Assembly (NCBI RefSeq): GCF_017875765.1
Contig: NZ_JAGGNA010000001.1
Location: forward strand, 643,001 to 707,000
Direction: 5' to 3'
From: Flavobacterium sp. CG_23.5
GTDB lineage: Bacteria > Bacteroidota > Bacteroidia > Flavobacteriales > Flavobacteriaceae
Length of the DNA: 64,000 nucleotides
The notes below the pieces were generated by a model. That model had not been told where the DNA came from. It saw only the letters and a program-made list of their open reading frames with translations, and searched no databases. This document shows, in pieces, positions 35,809-43,523 of this stretch (its first letter is position 1; every line of letters starts with the position of its first letter). The translations under genes and the position numbers were made by a program.

Positions 35809-35816
35809 TACTTTTG
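35809..35816 (+). promoter_or_regulatory. Promoter -7 box of the DUF4369 gene
   Basis: Reads TACTTTTG (TAnnTTTG), 28 bases before the start codon. Confidence 0.5.
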
Positions 35817-35844
35817 CTGACTTAACTTAATTAACTAATTAATA

Positions 35845-36621
35845 ATGAAAAAAATAATTTTATTACTTTCGGCTACTGTTGTTTTAATTTCTTGTAGCAA
35901 AGTTGGCAAAGGTGAATACCTAATTTCAGGGACTGCAACAGGAATTGAAAATGGTAAAACTATCATTCTACAAACTCAAAATGAAAATGGTCAAGGAATG
36001 ATTGCAAAAGATACTGTAAAAGTTGAAAATGGCAAATTTGAAATGAAAGGAAAAATTACAGAACCATCCTTTTATACTATTCAATTAGAAGGTGCACAAG
36101 CTCCATTGCCATTCATTTTAGAAAATGGAGAAGTTACTATCGCAATAAATAAGGATAGTGTCCAAAATTCTAAAGTTTCAGGAACATATAACAATGATGA
36201 ATATGTGACTTTCAATAAGGACATTACTAAAGTTCAAAAGAAATTAGTGGATTTCCAAAGCAAAAACATGCAAGCAATGAACGCTGCTCAACAATCCAAA
36301 GATACTGTTGTAATCAATGGATTAATGAAAGAGTTTTCTAAGATTCAACTTGAAGTTGGAGAAGCTTCAAAAGCTAAATATGTAGCTTATGCTGAAACTC
36401 ACCCAAAATCATTTATTTCTGCTTTAATCATCCAAGGAATGTTAAACGATCCTACTGCCGATGTTAAAAAATCAGAAAAAATATTCAATAGTTTAGATGA
36501 GTCTTTAAAAAGTACTAAACCAGGTAAAGCAATTAAAACAAGACTTGCTGAATTGAAATCTCCTGCAATGGGAGCGACTCCACCAATGGCGCCTGCTGCT
36601 CCTGCAGCTGAAGCTAAATGA
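35845..36621 (+). CDS. DUF4369-domain lipoprotein, N-terminal part of a UGA-split TlpA-like gene
   Basis: A 258-residue lipoprotein (KKIILLLSATVVLISCSKVG, lipobox L-I-S-C with Cys17) whose DUF4369 domain (about 25-130) is normally followed in the same protein by a thioredoxin domain. Here the frame ends with TGA at 36619-36621, right after a proline/alanine-rich linker ending PAAPAAEAK. The frame continues open downstream to the thioredoxin part. Together they would make 393 residues, a normal length for DUF4369-TlpA disulfide reductases. Either the gene is truncated, or UGA is read through, or there is a sequence error. Confidence 0.8.
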   Translation: MKKIILLLSATVVLISCSKVGKGEYLISGTATGIENGKTIILQTQNENGQGMIAKDTVKVENGKFEMKGKITEPSFYTIQLEGAQAPLPFILENGEVTIAINKDSVQNSKVSGTYNNDEYVTFNKDITKVQKKLVDFQSKNMQAMNAAQQSKDTVVINGLMKEFSKIQLEVGEASKAKYVAYAETHPKSFISALIIQGMLNDPTADVKKSEKIFNSLDESLKSTKPGKAIKTRLAELKSPAMGATPPMAPAAPAAEAK

Positions 36622-36666
36622 AGAGCAGATTTTTCTGGACCAAATCCTGAAGGGAAAATAATTTCC

Positions 36667-37026
36667 TTGAAAGAATGTTTAGGAAAAGTTACCATTGTTG
36701 ATTTTTGGGCATCTTGGTGTGGTCCTTGTCGTCAAGAAAACCCTAATGTTGTGGCAATCTATAAAGATTTGCATGCCAAAGGTCTGAATATTGTTGGTGT
36801 GTCATTAGATAAAGATGCTAAAGCTTGGAAAGAAGCTATTGCAAAAGATAAATTGACTTGGAATCATATTTCAAATTTAAAATTTTGGGATGAACCAATT
36901 GCAAAGCAATATAAAGTGGAATCAATTCCTGCCACTTTCATTCTTGATGCGTCAGGAAATGTGGTTGCAAAAGATTTAAGAGGCGATGAACTAAGAGCGA
37001 AAATCATGGAGCTTTTAGCTAAATAA
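36667..37026 (+). pseudogene. Thioredoxin-like (TlpA) domain cut off from its DUF4369 partner
   Basis: This is the C-terminal domain of the same gene, in the same frame as the DUF4369 part but after the TGA. The readable frame actually begins at 36622 (RADFSGPNPEGK). It has WCGPC (about 36712-36726), the redox-active Cys pair, followed by LDKDAKAW and the cis-Pro loop SIPATFIL, so the domain is intact. No convincing start codon exists: the best is TTG at 36667 without a Shine-Dalgarno. If expressed alone it would lack the signal peptide and lose the reducing periplasmic role. Confidence 0.6.
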
Positions 37027-37050
37027 GCTGAATTATTCGAATAAACTAAA

Positions 37051-37077
37051 AAATCTCCCTAGTGGAGATTTTTTTAT
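37051..37077 (+). terminator. Rho-independent terminator after the thioredoxin domain
   Basis: Arms AAATCTCC and GGAGATTT around CTAGT, followed by a T-run. Its presence just after the second part suggests the two parts were one transcription unit. Confidence 0.85.
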
Positions 37078-37130
37078 TTTATTCACTACCAATGCTTTAA
37101 AAATAATACTAAAATTAAGTTTAAATTTAG

Positions 37131-37161
37131 TTTGGAAACTTCAAAACAGTTTTTATATTTG
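37131..37161 (+). promoter_or_regulatory. Complete promoter of tRNA-Tyr (-33 TTTG and -7 TATATTTG)
   Basis: TTTG at 37131-37134, a 19-base spacer and TATATTTG at 37154-37161. This is the clearest two-box promoter in the window and matches the Bacteroidota consensus (TTTG-N19-TAnnTTTG). The tRNA begins 38 bases downstream. Confidence 0.8.
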
Positions 37162-37199
37162 CACCCGGTTAGCACAATAAGCAATGCTTGTTGAGTCTT

Positions 37200-37280
37200 G
37201 GGGAGATACTCAAGCGGCCAACGAGGGCAGACTGTAAATCTGCTGTGTAAACTTCGCAGGTTCGAATCCTGCTCTCCCCA
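37200..37280 (+). tRNA. tRNA-Tyr (anticodon GTA)
   Basis: An 81-base class II tRNA. The acceptor arm pairs GGGGAGA with TCTCCCC; the anticodon arm is GCAGA-CTGTAAA-TCTGC with anticodon GTA; the long variable arm (TGTGTAAACTTC) is typical of tRNA-Tyr. The T arm GCAGGTTCGAATCCTGC is intact. CCA is not encoded. A terminator follows within three bases. A truncated copy of the 3' end lies about 95 bases further on. Confidence 0.97.
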
Positions 37281-37282
37281 CT

Positions 37283-37315
37283 AAAACGTTTCAAGAAATT
37301 GAAACGTTTTTTTTA
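37283..37315 (+). terminator. Terminator of tRNA-Tyr (first copy)
   Basis: Arms AAAACGTTTCAA and TTGAAACGTTTT around a GAAA tetraloop, followed by a T-run. Confidence 0.92.
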
Positions 37316-37337
37316 TATAAAAATAATCCGCAAAAAT

Positions 37338-37412
37338 CGCAGGTTATCCCGAAGTATCGGGACTGCTCTCCCCACTAGAACGTTTCAAGAAATTGAAACG
37401 TTTTTTTTATAT
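37338..37412 (+). repeat. Partial duplicate of the tRNA-Tyr 3' end and terminator
   Basis: CGCAGGTT at 37338-37345 and TGCTCTCCCCACT at 37364-37376 copy the tRNA 3' half (37255-37262 and 37270-37282), followed by a second copy of the terminator (arms ACGTTTCAA/TTGAAACGT). The T loop is replaced by a small palindrome, TCCCGAAGTATCGGGA (37346-37362). This copy cannot make a tRNA. Its offset from the true tRNA is 94 bases. Confidence 0.9.
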
Positions 37413-37459
37413 AAAAACAACTATTTTATTAAGCCAGTCTTCTGGTTTAATAAAAAAGA

Positions 37460-37500
37460 AAAAGTCCCTTCTCATTCTAAAAAATGAGACGGGACTTTTC
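37460..37500. terminator. Bidirectional terminator before the SIMPL gene
   Basis: Arms AAAAGTCCCTTCTCATT and AATGAGACGGGACTTTT (one mismatch) around CTAAAA. It ends the tRNA-side region and the minus-strand SIMPL gene. Confidence 0.85.
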
Positions 37501-37519
37501 TACTGATTTTTTTATTTTT

Positions 37520-38209
37520 CTATTCTAAAATAAAACTCACACTAACATTTGAAGTAATGTTGATTTCTCCTAGTGCAAGAGTTTCTCTTGGAGCTTTCAT
37601 ATCGCTCATTTCAGCTGATTTCATGGCCATATAAACAGGCTGTGGGTAATACGGTTGTGAATTATCCGATATAGTCATAGCACGACCTACTTTTTGTCCT
37701 AAAACAGAAACATAGTCCTCCGCTTTCATTTTGGCCTCTTTCATGGCTAACTTTCTGGCTTCTGATTGGTACTGCGCTAATTTTGAAGATTGAAAAGTCA
37801 CATTGTCTATTCTGTTTATTCCTTGCTCTACTAAACCGTCCATCAACCCATCATATTTTGATAAATCTTTTAATAAAATTTCAACAGTTTGCGTTGCATT
37901 ATAGCTGTGTTTCTTTTTTTCATAATCGTATTGCGGATTCAAAGACACGCGTTGGGTTCTATAATCAGCGGGATTTAAATTCATACTTTTTATAAACTTT
38001 AAAACCGCCTCCATTTTTTGGTCATTATCCCTTTTAACATCTTTGGCATTATTTCCCTTAGTTTCAATGGTAGCTAAAATCGTAGCCTGATCTGGCACTA
38101 CTTTAACTTTTCCTTCTCCGTTTACAGTGATTTGTGGAATTTGTTTAATTTCTTGACCATAAGACATCGTCAGAAATAGAATCGATAGAATTAGTGCTGC
38201 TTTTTTCAT
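37520..38209 (-). CDS. SIMPL-domain (DUF541) exported protein
   Basis: A 229-residue protein with a signal peptide (KKAALILSILFLTMSYGQ), so periplasmic or surface-exposed. The SIMPL pattern is clear: PQITVNGEGKVKVVPDQATILATIETKG near the N-terminus, the NDQKMEAVLKFIKSMNLN helix and the C-terminal AREETLALGEI-like segment followed by INITSNVSVSFILE. The family's function is poorly known, though some members bind outer-membrane partners. It is followed by a bidirectional terminator and lies 51 bases downstream of the rhomboid gene. Confidence 0.92.
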   Translation of the reverse strand: MKKAALILSILFLTMSYGQEIKQIPQITVNGEGKVKVVPDQATILATIETKGNNAKDVKRDNDQKMEAVLKFIKSMNLNPADYRTQRVSLNPQYDYEKKKHSYNATQTVEILLKDLSKYDGLMDGLVEQGINRIDNVTFQSSKLAQYQSEARKLAMKEAKMKAEDYVSVLGQKVGRAMTISDNSQPYYPQPVYMAMKSAEMSDMKAPRETLALGEINITSNVSVSFILE

Positions 38210-38260
38210 CTAAATAATATTTGATTGTTTTGTTGTAATATTCTTTCAAAAGTTATGCCA

Positions 38261-38899
38261 TTATAATTTTCCCATTTTTTCCATTACAAAAAGAATAACA
38301 ATAGGAATAGCTAATAAAACTACCATTAAGGTATGATCTACGAATAATTGCGGTTCTTTTATCAGTGTGATCACATAACCTCCAATAGCACCTCCAAAAT
38401 GGGCCGTGTGACCAATATTGTCATTCTTGGCCCTCATGCCGTAAATAGAATACAATAAATAAAGGATTCCAAAAAGATAAGCTGGAATAGGAATTACAAA
38501 AAACAAACCCAGCATCATATCCGGTTGCAATAAAATTGCCGAATATAAAACACCAGTAACCGCACCCGATGCTCCTACGGCTCTATAACTATAATCGTTT
38601 TTATGCAAAAGCATGGTTAACAGACTTCCGAAAACCAAACTTGCGGCATAGACCAAAACAAATGATAAACCACCTAAATATCCAATCACTACAGGAGCAA
38701 AAAAATAAAGAGTCATCATGTTAAAAATTAAATGGGTCATATCCACATGCAAAAAACCAGAGGAAACCATTCTAATTTGTTCGCCAGCACGAATGCTACC
38801 AACATGAAATTCATACTTTCTAAAAAAAGAAAGGTCATTAAAACCTTTGTAACTTATTAAAACATTGGCAACAATTATTCCTATTAAAATAACATCCAT
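38261..38899 (-). CDS. Rhomboid-family intramembrane serine protease
   Basis: A 212-residue polytopic protease that cleaves substrates within the membrane. The catalytic Ser111 is in GASGAVTG and His167 is in HTAHFGGAIGG; His51 and Asn60 (HVDMTHLIFN) are conserved oxyanion-region residues. About six membrane spans are seen. Substrates are unknown. It is upstream of the SIMPL gene on the same strand and may be cotranscribed with it. Confidence 0.95.
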   Translation of the reverse strand: MDVILIGIIVANVLISYKGFNDLSFFRKYEFHVGSIRAGEQIRMVSSGFLHVDMTHLIFNMMTLYFFAPVVIGYLGGLSFVLVYAASLVFGSLLTMLLHKNDYSYRAVGASGAVTGVLYSAILLQPDMMLGLFFVIPIPAYLFGILYLLYSIYGMRAKNDNIGHTAHFGGAIGGYVITLIKEPQLFVDHTLMVVLLAIPIVILFVMEKMGKL

Positions 38900-38990
38900 A
38901 AAGTCTATTTATTGTGAATTGTAAATGTAGTGATTCTCTTAGACCTCAGCAGTAAGTGTTCAAAATATAAATGGATATTCATTTTTGCGT

Positions 38991-38998
38991 TATATTTG
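38991..38998 (+). promoter_or_regulatory. Promoter -7 box of the lysophospholipid acyltransferase gene
   Basis: Reads TATATTTG (TAnnTTTG), 18 bases before the start codon. Confidence 0.5.
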
Positions 38999-39015
38999 CA
39001 AGAAAAAATTACTGA

Positions 39016-39885
39016 ATGCAATTTCTTATATTTATAATAGCCTATCCGTTTCTTTGGATTATTTCAATTCTTCCTTTTCGCATTTTTTATTGGTTATCTG
39101 ATGTGGTGTATTTTATCGTCTATTATATCATTGGTTACAGAAAAAAGGTGGTCAGAGAAAATTTAGCTTTGGCATTACCTTATCTAAGTGCTGCGGAACG
39201 ACTTGTCATCGAGAAAAAGTCATACCACCATTTATGTGATATGTTTATGGAAATGTCAAAAACCATGACTATATCCTCTGAGGAAATGAACAAAAGATTC
39301 GTCATAACTAATCTGGAGGTTATGAAGGACTATGAAAAAAAAGGTAAGAGCATCATACTTTTGGCTTCCCACTATGCAAGTTGGGAGTGGATGATTACAC
39401 TTAATCAAAAAATAACGTACAAAGGCGTAGGGGTTTATAAAAAAATAAGCAATAAATATTTCGATAAACTTATTAGAGATATTCGATCAAAATACAATAC
39501 TGAATTAGTCGTTACAAACAAATCGATCCCGTTGATTGTCAATAATCAAAAACATGGAATCCTTTCTCTATATGCATTAATCAGTGATCAATCCCCAAAA
39601 GCCGACAGAATATTTCATTGGGATACCTTTATGGGAATCGAAGTTCCAGTGCATACGGGAGCTGAAATGTTAGCCAGAAAATACGATTTGAATGTCGTTT
39701 TTTTAAAAGTAAAAAAAGTAAAAAGGGGATATTATCAAGCGACATTAATTCCTATTACCGATAATCCTAAATCGGTTCCAGATTTTGGAATTACACATAC
39801 TTTTATTCAAGAGGTGGAAAAACAAATAAATGAAGCTCCCGAATATTATTTTTGGACTCATAAAAGATGGAAACACCGTCGCTAA
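39016..39885 (+). CDS. Lipid A biosynthesis acyltransferase (LpxL/HtrB family)
   Basis: The protein transfers a fatty acyl chain from acyl-ACP to lipid A precursors at the inner membrane. In this 289-residue enzyme a membrane anchor (about 1-40) is followed by the acyltransferase domain, with the HX4E catalytic motif His119-Y-A-S-W-Glu124. The SDQSPK segment (about 195) and the C-terminal YYFWTHKRWKHR are typical of LpxL homologues. It may form the second or third acylation of lipid A (inference). A weak hairpin (AAATCGGA/TCCGATTT, 39887-39914) follows the stop codon. Confidence 0.93.
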   Translation: MQFLIFIIAYPFLWIISILPFRIFYWLSDVVYFIVYYIIGYRKKVVRENLALALPYLSAAERLVIEKKSYHHLCDMFMEMSKTMTISSEEMNKRFVITNLEVMKDYEKKGKSIILLASHYASWEWMITLNQKITYKGVGVYKKISNKYFDKLIRDIRSKYNTELVVTNKSIPLIVNNQKHGILSLYALISDQSPKADRIFHWDTFMGIEVPVHTGAEMLARKYDLNVVFLKVKKVKRGYYQATLIPITDNPKSVPDFGITHTFIQEVEKQINEAPEYYFWTHKRWKHRR

Positions 39886-39886
39886 A

Positions 39887-39914
39887 AAATCGGAGATTAA
39901 ATCTTGTCCGATTT
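39887..39914 (+). terminator. Weak hairpin after the acyltransferase gene
   Basis: Arms AAATCGGA and TCCGATTT with a 12-base loop. There is no proper T-run, so termination is uncertain. Confidence 0.4.
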
Positions 39915-40021
39915 AAGCACAATTTCTGTTATAATACTAACGTGAAATAAAAATTAGGTTCGTTCTTTTTACTAAAACCGCTTTTTTTATTAATTTAACT
40001 TAAGCTTTAGAAATAGTATGC

Positions 40022-40029
40022 TAATTTTG
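40022..40029 (+). promoter_or_regulatory. Promoter -7 box of selO
   Basis: Reads TAATTTTG (TAnnTTTG), 20 bases before the start codon. Confidence 0.45.
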
Positions 40030-40049
40030 ATAAATCTACTTAAAGAAAA

Positions 40050-41615
40050 ATGAAATTAAAAATCAATAATAGGTTTAGTGCGGAATTGCCTGCTGATATT
40101 GACGAGACCAATGTTACGCGTCAGGTTCATAATTCTTGTTTCTCCTATGTAATGCCTAGAGTTCCTTCTAATCCTAAACTAATTCATTTTTCTGAAGAAG
40201 TTTCTGAAATGCTTGGAATCACAGAGAAAGATACACAATTACCTGAATTTACAGCTTTCTTTTCCGGAAAGGAAATCATACCAAATTCTCGTCCGTACGC
40301 AATGAGTTATGCGGGACATCAATTTGGAAATTGGGCCGGACAATTAGGTGACGGCAGAGCAATAATTCTAGCGGAAGTCGAACAAAATAAGCAAGTTTTT
40401 GCCTTGCAATTAAAAGGAGCCGGAATGACACCCTATTCCCGCAGAGCAGATGGTTTAGCCGTGTTGCGTTCTTCCATTCGAGAACATCTTTGCAGCGAAG
40501 CTATGTTTCACCTCGGAGTTCCCACGACCCGCTCTTTATCCTTAATACTAACTGGTGACCAAGTCTTGCGTGATGTGATGTACGACGGCCACCCCGATTA
40601 TGAAAAAGGTGCAGTGGTTTGCAGAGTTGCGCCGTCTTTTATTCGTTTTGGAAATTTCGAACTTTTTTCTTCTCAAAATGACCTAAAAACATTAAAATTA
40701 CTCACTGATTTTACCATAAAATATCATTTTCCTGAAATTAAAGGGGAAACTAAAGAAAGTTATATTCAGTTTTTCCAGGCGGTTGCCGATAAAACTCGTG
40801 AAATGATTGTGCAGTGGCAACGTGTTGGTTTTGTTCATGGCGTGATGAATACGGACAATATGTCTATTTTAGGACTTACCATAGATTACGGCCCCTATGG
40901 CTGGCTGGAAGACTATAATCCCAATTGGACCCCTAACACAACCGATCGCGAGAATCGAAGATATCGTTTTGGCAATCAACCGGAAATCGCACTTTGGAAC
41001 TTGTATCAGTTGGCCAACGCGCTGTATCCTTTGATAGAAGAAACGGCACCTTTAGAATCTATATTAAATGATTTTCAAACTATTTATGAAGATGACTACC
41101 TTACTATGATGCTTTCTAAATTAGGTTTGGAAACCAAAAAAGAAAATGACAATCAACTGATTCATATCCTAACCGAAAATTTGCAGCTTACAGAAACAGA
41201 TATGACTATTTTCTTTAGAAAATTAAGCCACATCAAGAAAGAAGAAGTCGTTGAGAATGCTTTTTTACATATTTACGAATCTTTCTACAAAACCGAAGCA
41301 GTTACCGAACAAATTAAAGATTCGTGGTTGTATTGGCTTACCCAATATTTGAATAGAATGCAGGAAGAATCCATTTCAGATGACGACCGAAAAGCCGCAA
41401 TGAATCTGGTAAATCCAAAATATGTACTTCGAAATTACATGGCTCATTTAGCAATTGAAGCTGCTGATAAAGAGGATTATTCGCTAATTGAAGAATTACA
41501 TCAATTATTAAAAAATCCATATCAGGAACAAATTGAAGCGGAAAAATGGTTTGCAAAGAGACCCGATTGGGCCAGGGAAAAAATTGGAAGTTCTATGTTG
41601 TCTTGCAGTTCTTAA
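40050..41615 (+). CDS. selO: SelO protein adenylyltransferase (YdiU)
   Basis: SelO is a pseudokinase that transfers AMP to Ser, Thr or Tyr of target proteins and is linked to redox stress. The 521-residue length is normal. ATP-binding residues are seen in GDGRAIILAE (100-109), LKGAGMTPYSRRADG (121-135), HGVMNTDN (263-270) and the DYGPYGWLEDY metal-site region (279-289). The protein ends C519-S-S, the position where animal SelO carries selenocysteine. Its promoter box is close. Downstream, a convergent aminotransferase gene lies 50 bases away. Confidence 0.95.
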   Translation: MKLKINNRFSAELPADIDETNVTRQVHNSCFSYVMPRVPSNPKLIHFSEEVSEMLGITEKDTQLPEFTAFFSGKEIIPNSRPYAMSYAGHQFGNWAGQLGDGRAIILAEVEQNKQVFALQLKGAGMTPYSRRADGLAVLRSSIREHLCSEAMFHLGVPTTRSLSLILTGDQVLRDVMYDGHPDYEKGAVVCRVAPSFIRFGNFELFSSQNDLKTLKLLTDFTIKYHFPEIKGETKESYIQFFQAVADKTREMIVQWQRVGFVHGVMNTDNMSILGLTIDYGPYGWLEDYNPNWTPNTTDRENRRYRFGNQPEIALWNLYQLANALYPLIEETAPLESILNDFQTIYEDDYLTMMLSKLGLETKKENDNQLIHILTENLQLTETDMTIFFRKLSHIKKEEVVENAFLHIYESFYKTEAVTEQIKDSWLYWLTQYLNRMQEESISDDDRKAAMNLVNPKYVLRNYMAHLAIEAADKEDYSLIEELHQLLKNPYQEQIEAEKWFAKRPDWAREKIGSSMLSCSS

Positions 41616-41668
41616 AAAACTAAAAGACAACATAAAAATTACTTTTGAAACTAAAATCTATTTATTAT

Positions 41669-43156
41669 TTATAGCGAAAACCAGCTTTTTACCAATTCAT
41701 CTTCTAATGATTTTGCCTGTTTATGAACAAACTCGTTGGTAACGGAATTATATTTATAATCCAAAGCCCAAGTTTTATGGTTTTCCGCAAGCGATTTTAT
41801 GGCATTGCATACAAATTCAATTTCAGCATTTGTCGTTGTTGGATGAATAGACATTCTAATCCAACCCGGTTTTCTGATTAAATCTCCCAAAGTAATTTCG
41901 TCAATCAATTTATGGGAAGTTTCCTGATCCACATGCAACAGAAAATGCCCGTAAGTTCCAGCACAGCTACATCCGCCACGTGTTTGAATTCCGAATTTGT
42001 CATTTAGTAATTTCACGCCCAAATTGAAATGCAAGTCTTCTATAAAAAAAGAAATCACCCCTAACCTATCATGATGTTGGCCAGCAAGTATTTTTATGTT
42101 TGGGATATTTCCCAATGATTCAAAAATAGAATCAACAATTTCATGTTCTCGTTTAAGAATATTATCAATACCCATTTTCTCTTTCAACTGAATAGCCAAA
42201 GCCGTTTTTATCACTTGAAGAAAACCGGGAGTTCCACCATCTTCCCTATCTTCGATATTATCAATGTACTTGTGTTCACCCCAAGGATTTGTCCAGCTTA
42301 CCGTACCGCCTCCAGGACAATCAGGAACCAAATTTTGATATAATTTTTTATTAAAAACCAAAACACCGCAGGTACCAGGACCACCAAGAAATTTATGCGG
42401 GGAAAAGAAAATCGCGTCCAGATAACTTTCCGGATCTTCGGGATGCATATCTATTTGTACATAAGGTCCTGAACAAGCAAAATCGACAAAACAAAGTCCG
42501 TTATGTTGATGCATTAATTTTGCTGCTTCGTGATAAGGCGTTCTAATCCCGGTAACGTTAGAGCAGGAAGTAATAGAAGCAATTTTGAAACTTCTATCTT
42601 TATATTTGTCAAGCAGTATTTCTAAATTTTCAACACTGAACAAACCATCTTCAGTAGATGGAATTACCTCAACATCAGCAATAGTTTCCAACCAGGAAGT
42701 TTGATTAGAATGATGTTCCATATGCGAAATAAAAACAACTGGTTTCTTTTCGGCGGGAATAGTGATGAAGTCTTTTAGATTTTCTGGTACTTTCAAACCA
42801 AGAATACGTTGGAATTTATTAACTACTCCTGTCATTCCTGTTCCATCAGTAATTAAAATATCATCAGAATTAGCATTGACATGATGCTTGATGATATGAC
42901 GCGCCTGATGGTATGCCTTAGTCATTGCTGTTCCCGAAACTGTAGTCTCCGTATGCGTATTGGCCACAAAAGGACCAAATTCATTCATCAGTTTTTCCTC
43001 AATAGGGCGATATAAACGACCACTGGCGGTCCAATCCGTATAGATAATTTGTTGTTGTCCGTATGGAGTTTCAAATGTTTGATCTATTCCAATAATATTC
43101 TTACGAAACTGTTGGAAATAGAGTTCTAATTGCGTTGGAGTTTCTGTGGAAGTCAT
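41669..43156 (-). CDS. Class V aminotransferase-fold PLP enzyme (cysteine desulfurase-like)
   Basis: This 495-residue protein has the fold of class V aminotransferases. Lys255 in FFSPHKFLGG would bind PLP, His149 stacks on it (MEHHSNQTSW), and DFACSG (225-230) holds the pyridinium Asp. A Cys-rich segment, GGCSCAGTYGHFLL, near residue 400 could form the flexible loop with the active Cys of desulfurases. The family contains both desulfurases and enzymes of other activities, so the product is unknown. It is convergent with selO and has its own promoter box. Confidence 0.87.
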   Translation of the reverse strand: MTSTETPTQLELYFQQFRKNIIGIDQTFETPYGQQQIIYTDWTASGRLYRPIEEKLMNEFGPFVANTHTETTVSGTAMTKAYHQARHIIKHHVNANSDDILITDGTGMTGVVNKFQRILGLKVPENLKDFITIPAEKKPVVFISHMEHHSNQTSWLETIADVEVIPSTEDGLFSVENLEILLDKYKDRSFKIASITSCSNVTGIRTPYHEAAKLMHQHNGLCFVDFACSGPYVQIDMHPEDPESYLDAIFFSPHKFLGGPGTCGVLVFNKKLYQNLVPDCPGGGTVSWTNPWGEHKYIDNIEDREDGGTPGFLQVIKTALAIQLKEKMGIDNILKREHEIVDSIFESLGNIPNIKILAGQHHDRLGVISFFIEDLHFNLGVKLLNDKFGIQTRGGCSCAGTYGHFLLHVDQETSHKLIDEITLGDLIRKPGWIRMSIHPTTTNAEIEFVCNAIKSLAENHKTWALDYKYNSVTNEFVHKQAKSLEDELVKSWFSL

Positions 43157-43175
43157 TGTAATATAAATTTGAGTT

Positions 43176-43183
43176 CAAAGATA
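43176..43183 (-). promoter_or_regulatory. Promoter -7 box of the class V aminotransferase gene
   Basis: Reads TATCTTTG on the minus strand (TAnnTTTG), 20 bases before the start codon. Confidence 0.5.
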
Positions 43184-43293
43184 TAGGTTTTCTTGGGATT
43201 TCTGAAATAAGAAATTTAATTGGATGCTTGCTTTTAAAACCTAAAAGTGTGAATTTCTAACGCGCGACTAAAAAAACACCATTCTTTCCAAAT

Positions 43294-43400
43294 TTAGCCC
43301 CGGTTGCAGTGAAAATCCTTTTCCTTTTTCCTTTAAAAAGGAAAAGATTGTAACGTAAAACGGGAACAATACCTCTGAAAAAGCCCCAATCATTCGCTCC
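43294..43400 (+). repeat. Dispersed intergenic repeat, copy 2
   Basis: It shares the order TAGCCC, GCAGTGAAAATCC, a T-run, TTTAAA centre, A-run, AAAAGATTGTAACGTA and a GCTCC end with the copies at 28158-28265 (reversed) and 58828-58916. The core can fold as a hairpin (CCTTTTTCCTTT/AAAAAGGAAAAG). A 67-codon frame on the minus strand across it is spurious. Confidence 0.65.
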
Positions 43401-43430
43401 AAAAATAGAAAAGAATTTGGCTTAAAAAAG

Positions 43431-43465
43431 AAAACCCTTTCAAAGCTCGACTCTGAAAGGGTTTT
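43431..43465 (-). terminator. Terminator of the zinc-protease-like lipoprotein gene
   Basis: Arms AAAACCCTTTCA and TGAAAGGGTTTT around CAAGCTCGACTC-type loop bases. It lies about 60 bases after the stop codon on the minus strand. Confidence 0.8.
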
Positions 43466-43523
43466 GTACATAAAAAGTAACGTCCTAAAAGAACCGTTAT
43501 CACATTTCTTATATTCAATTTAT

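Noticed and set aside
37338..37376. Second tRNA-Tyr gene
   Set aside because: Only the 3' end is present and the T loop is replaced, so no tRNA could fold.
37299..37487. 62-codon open frame after tRNA-Tyr
   Set aside because: It runs through the terminator and the duplicated tRNA end.
43268..43471. 67-codon minus-strand frame after the class V aminotransferase gene
   Set aside because: It spans repeat copy 2 and a terminator hairpin, so it is not a gene.
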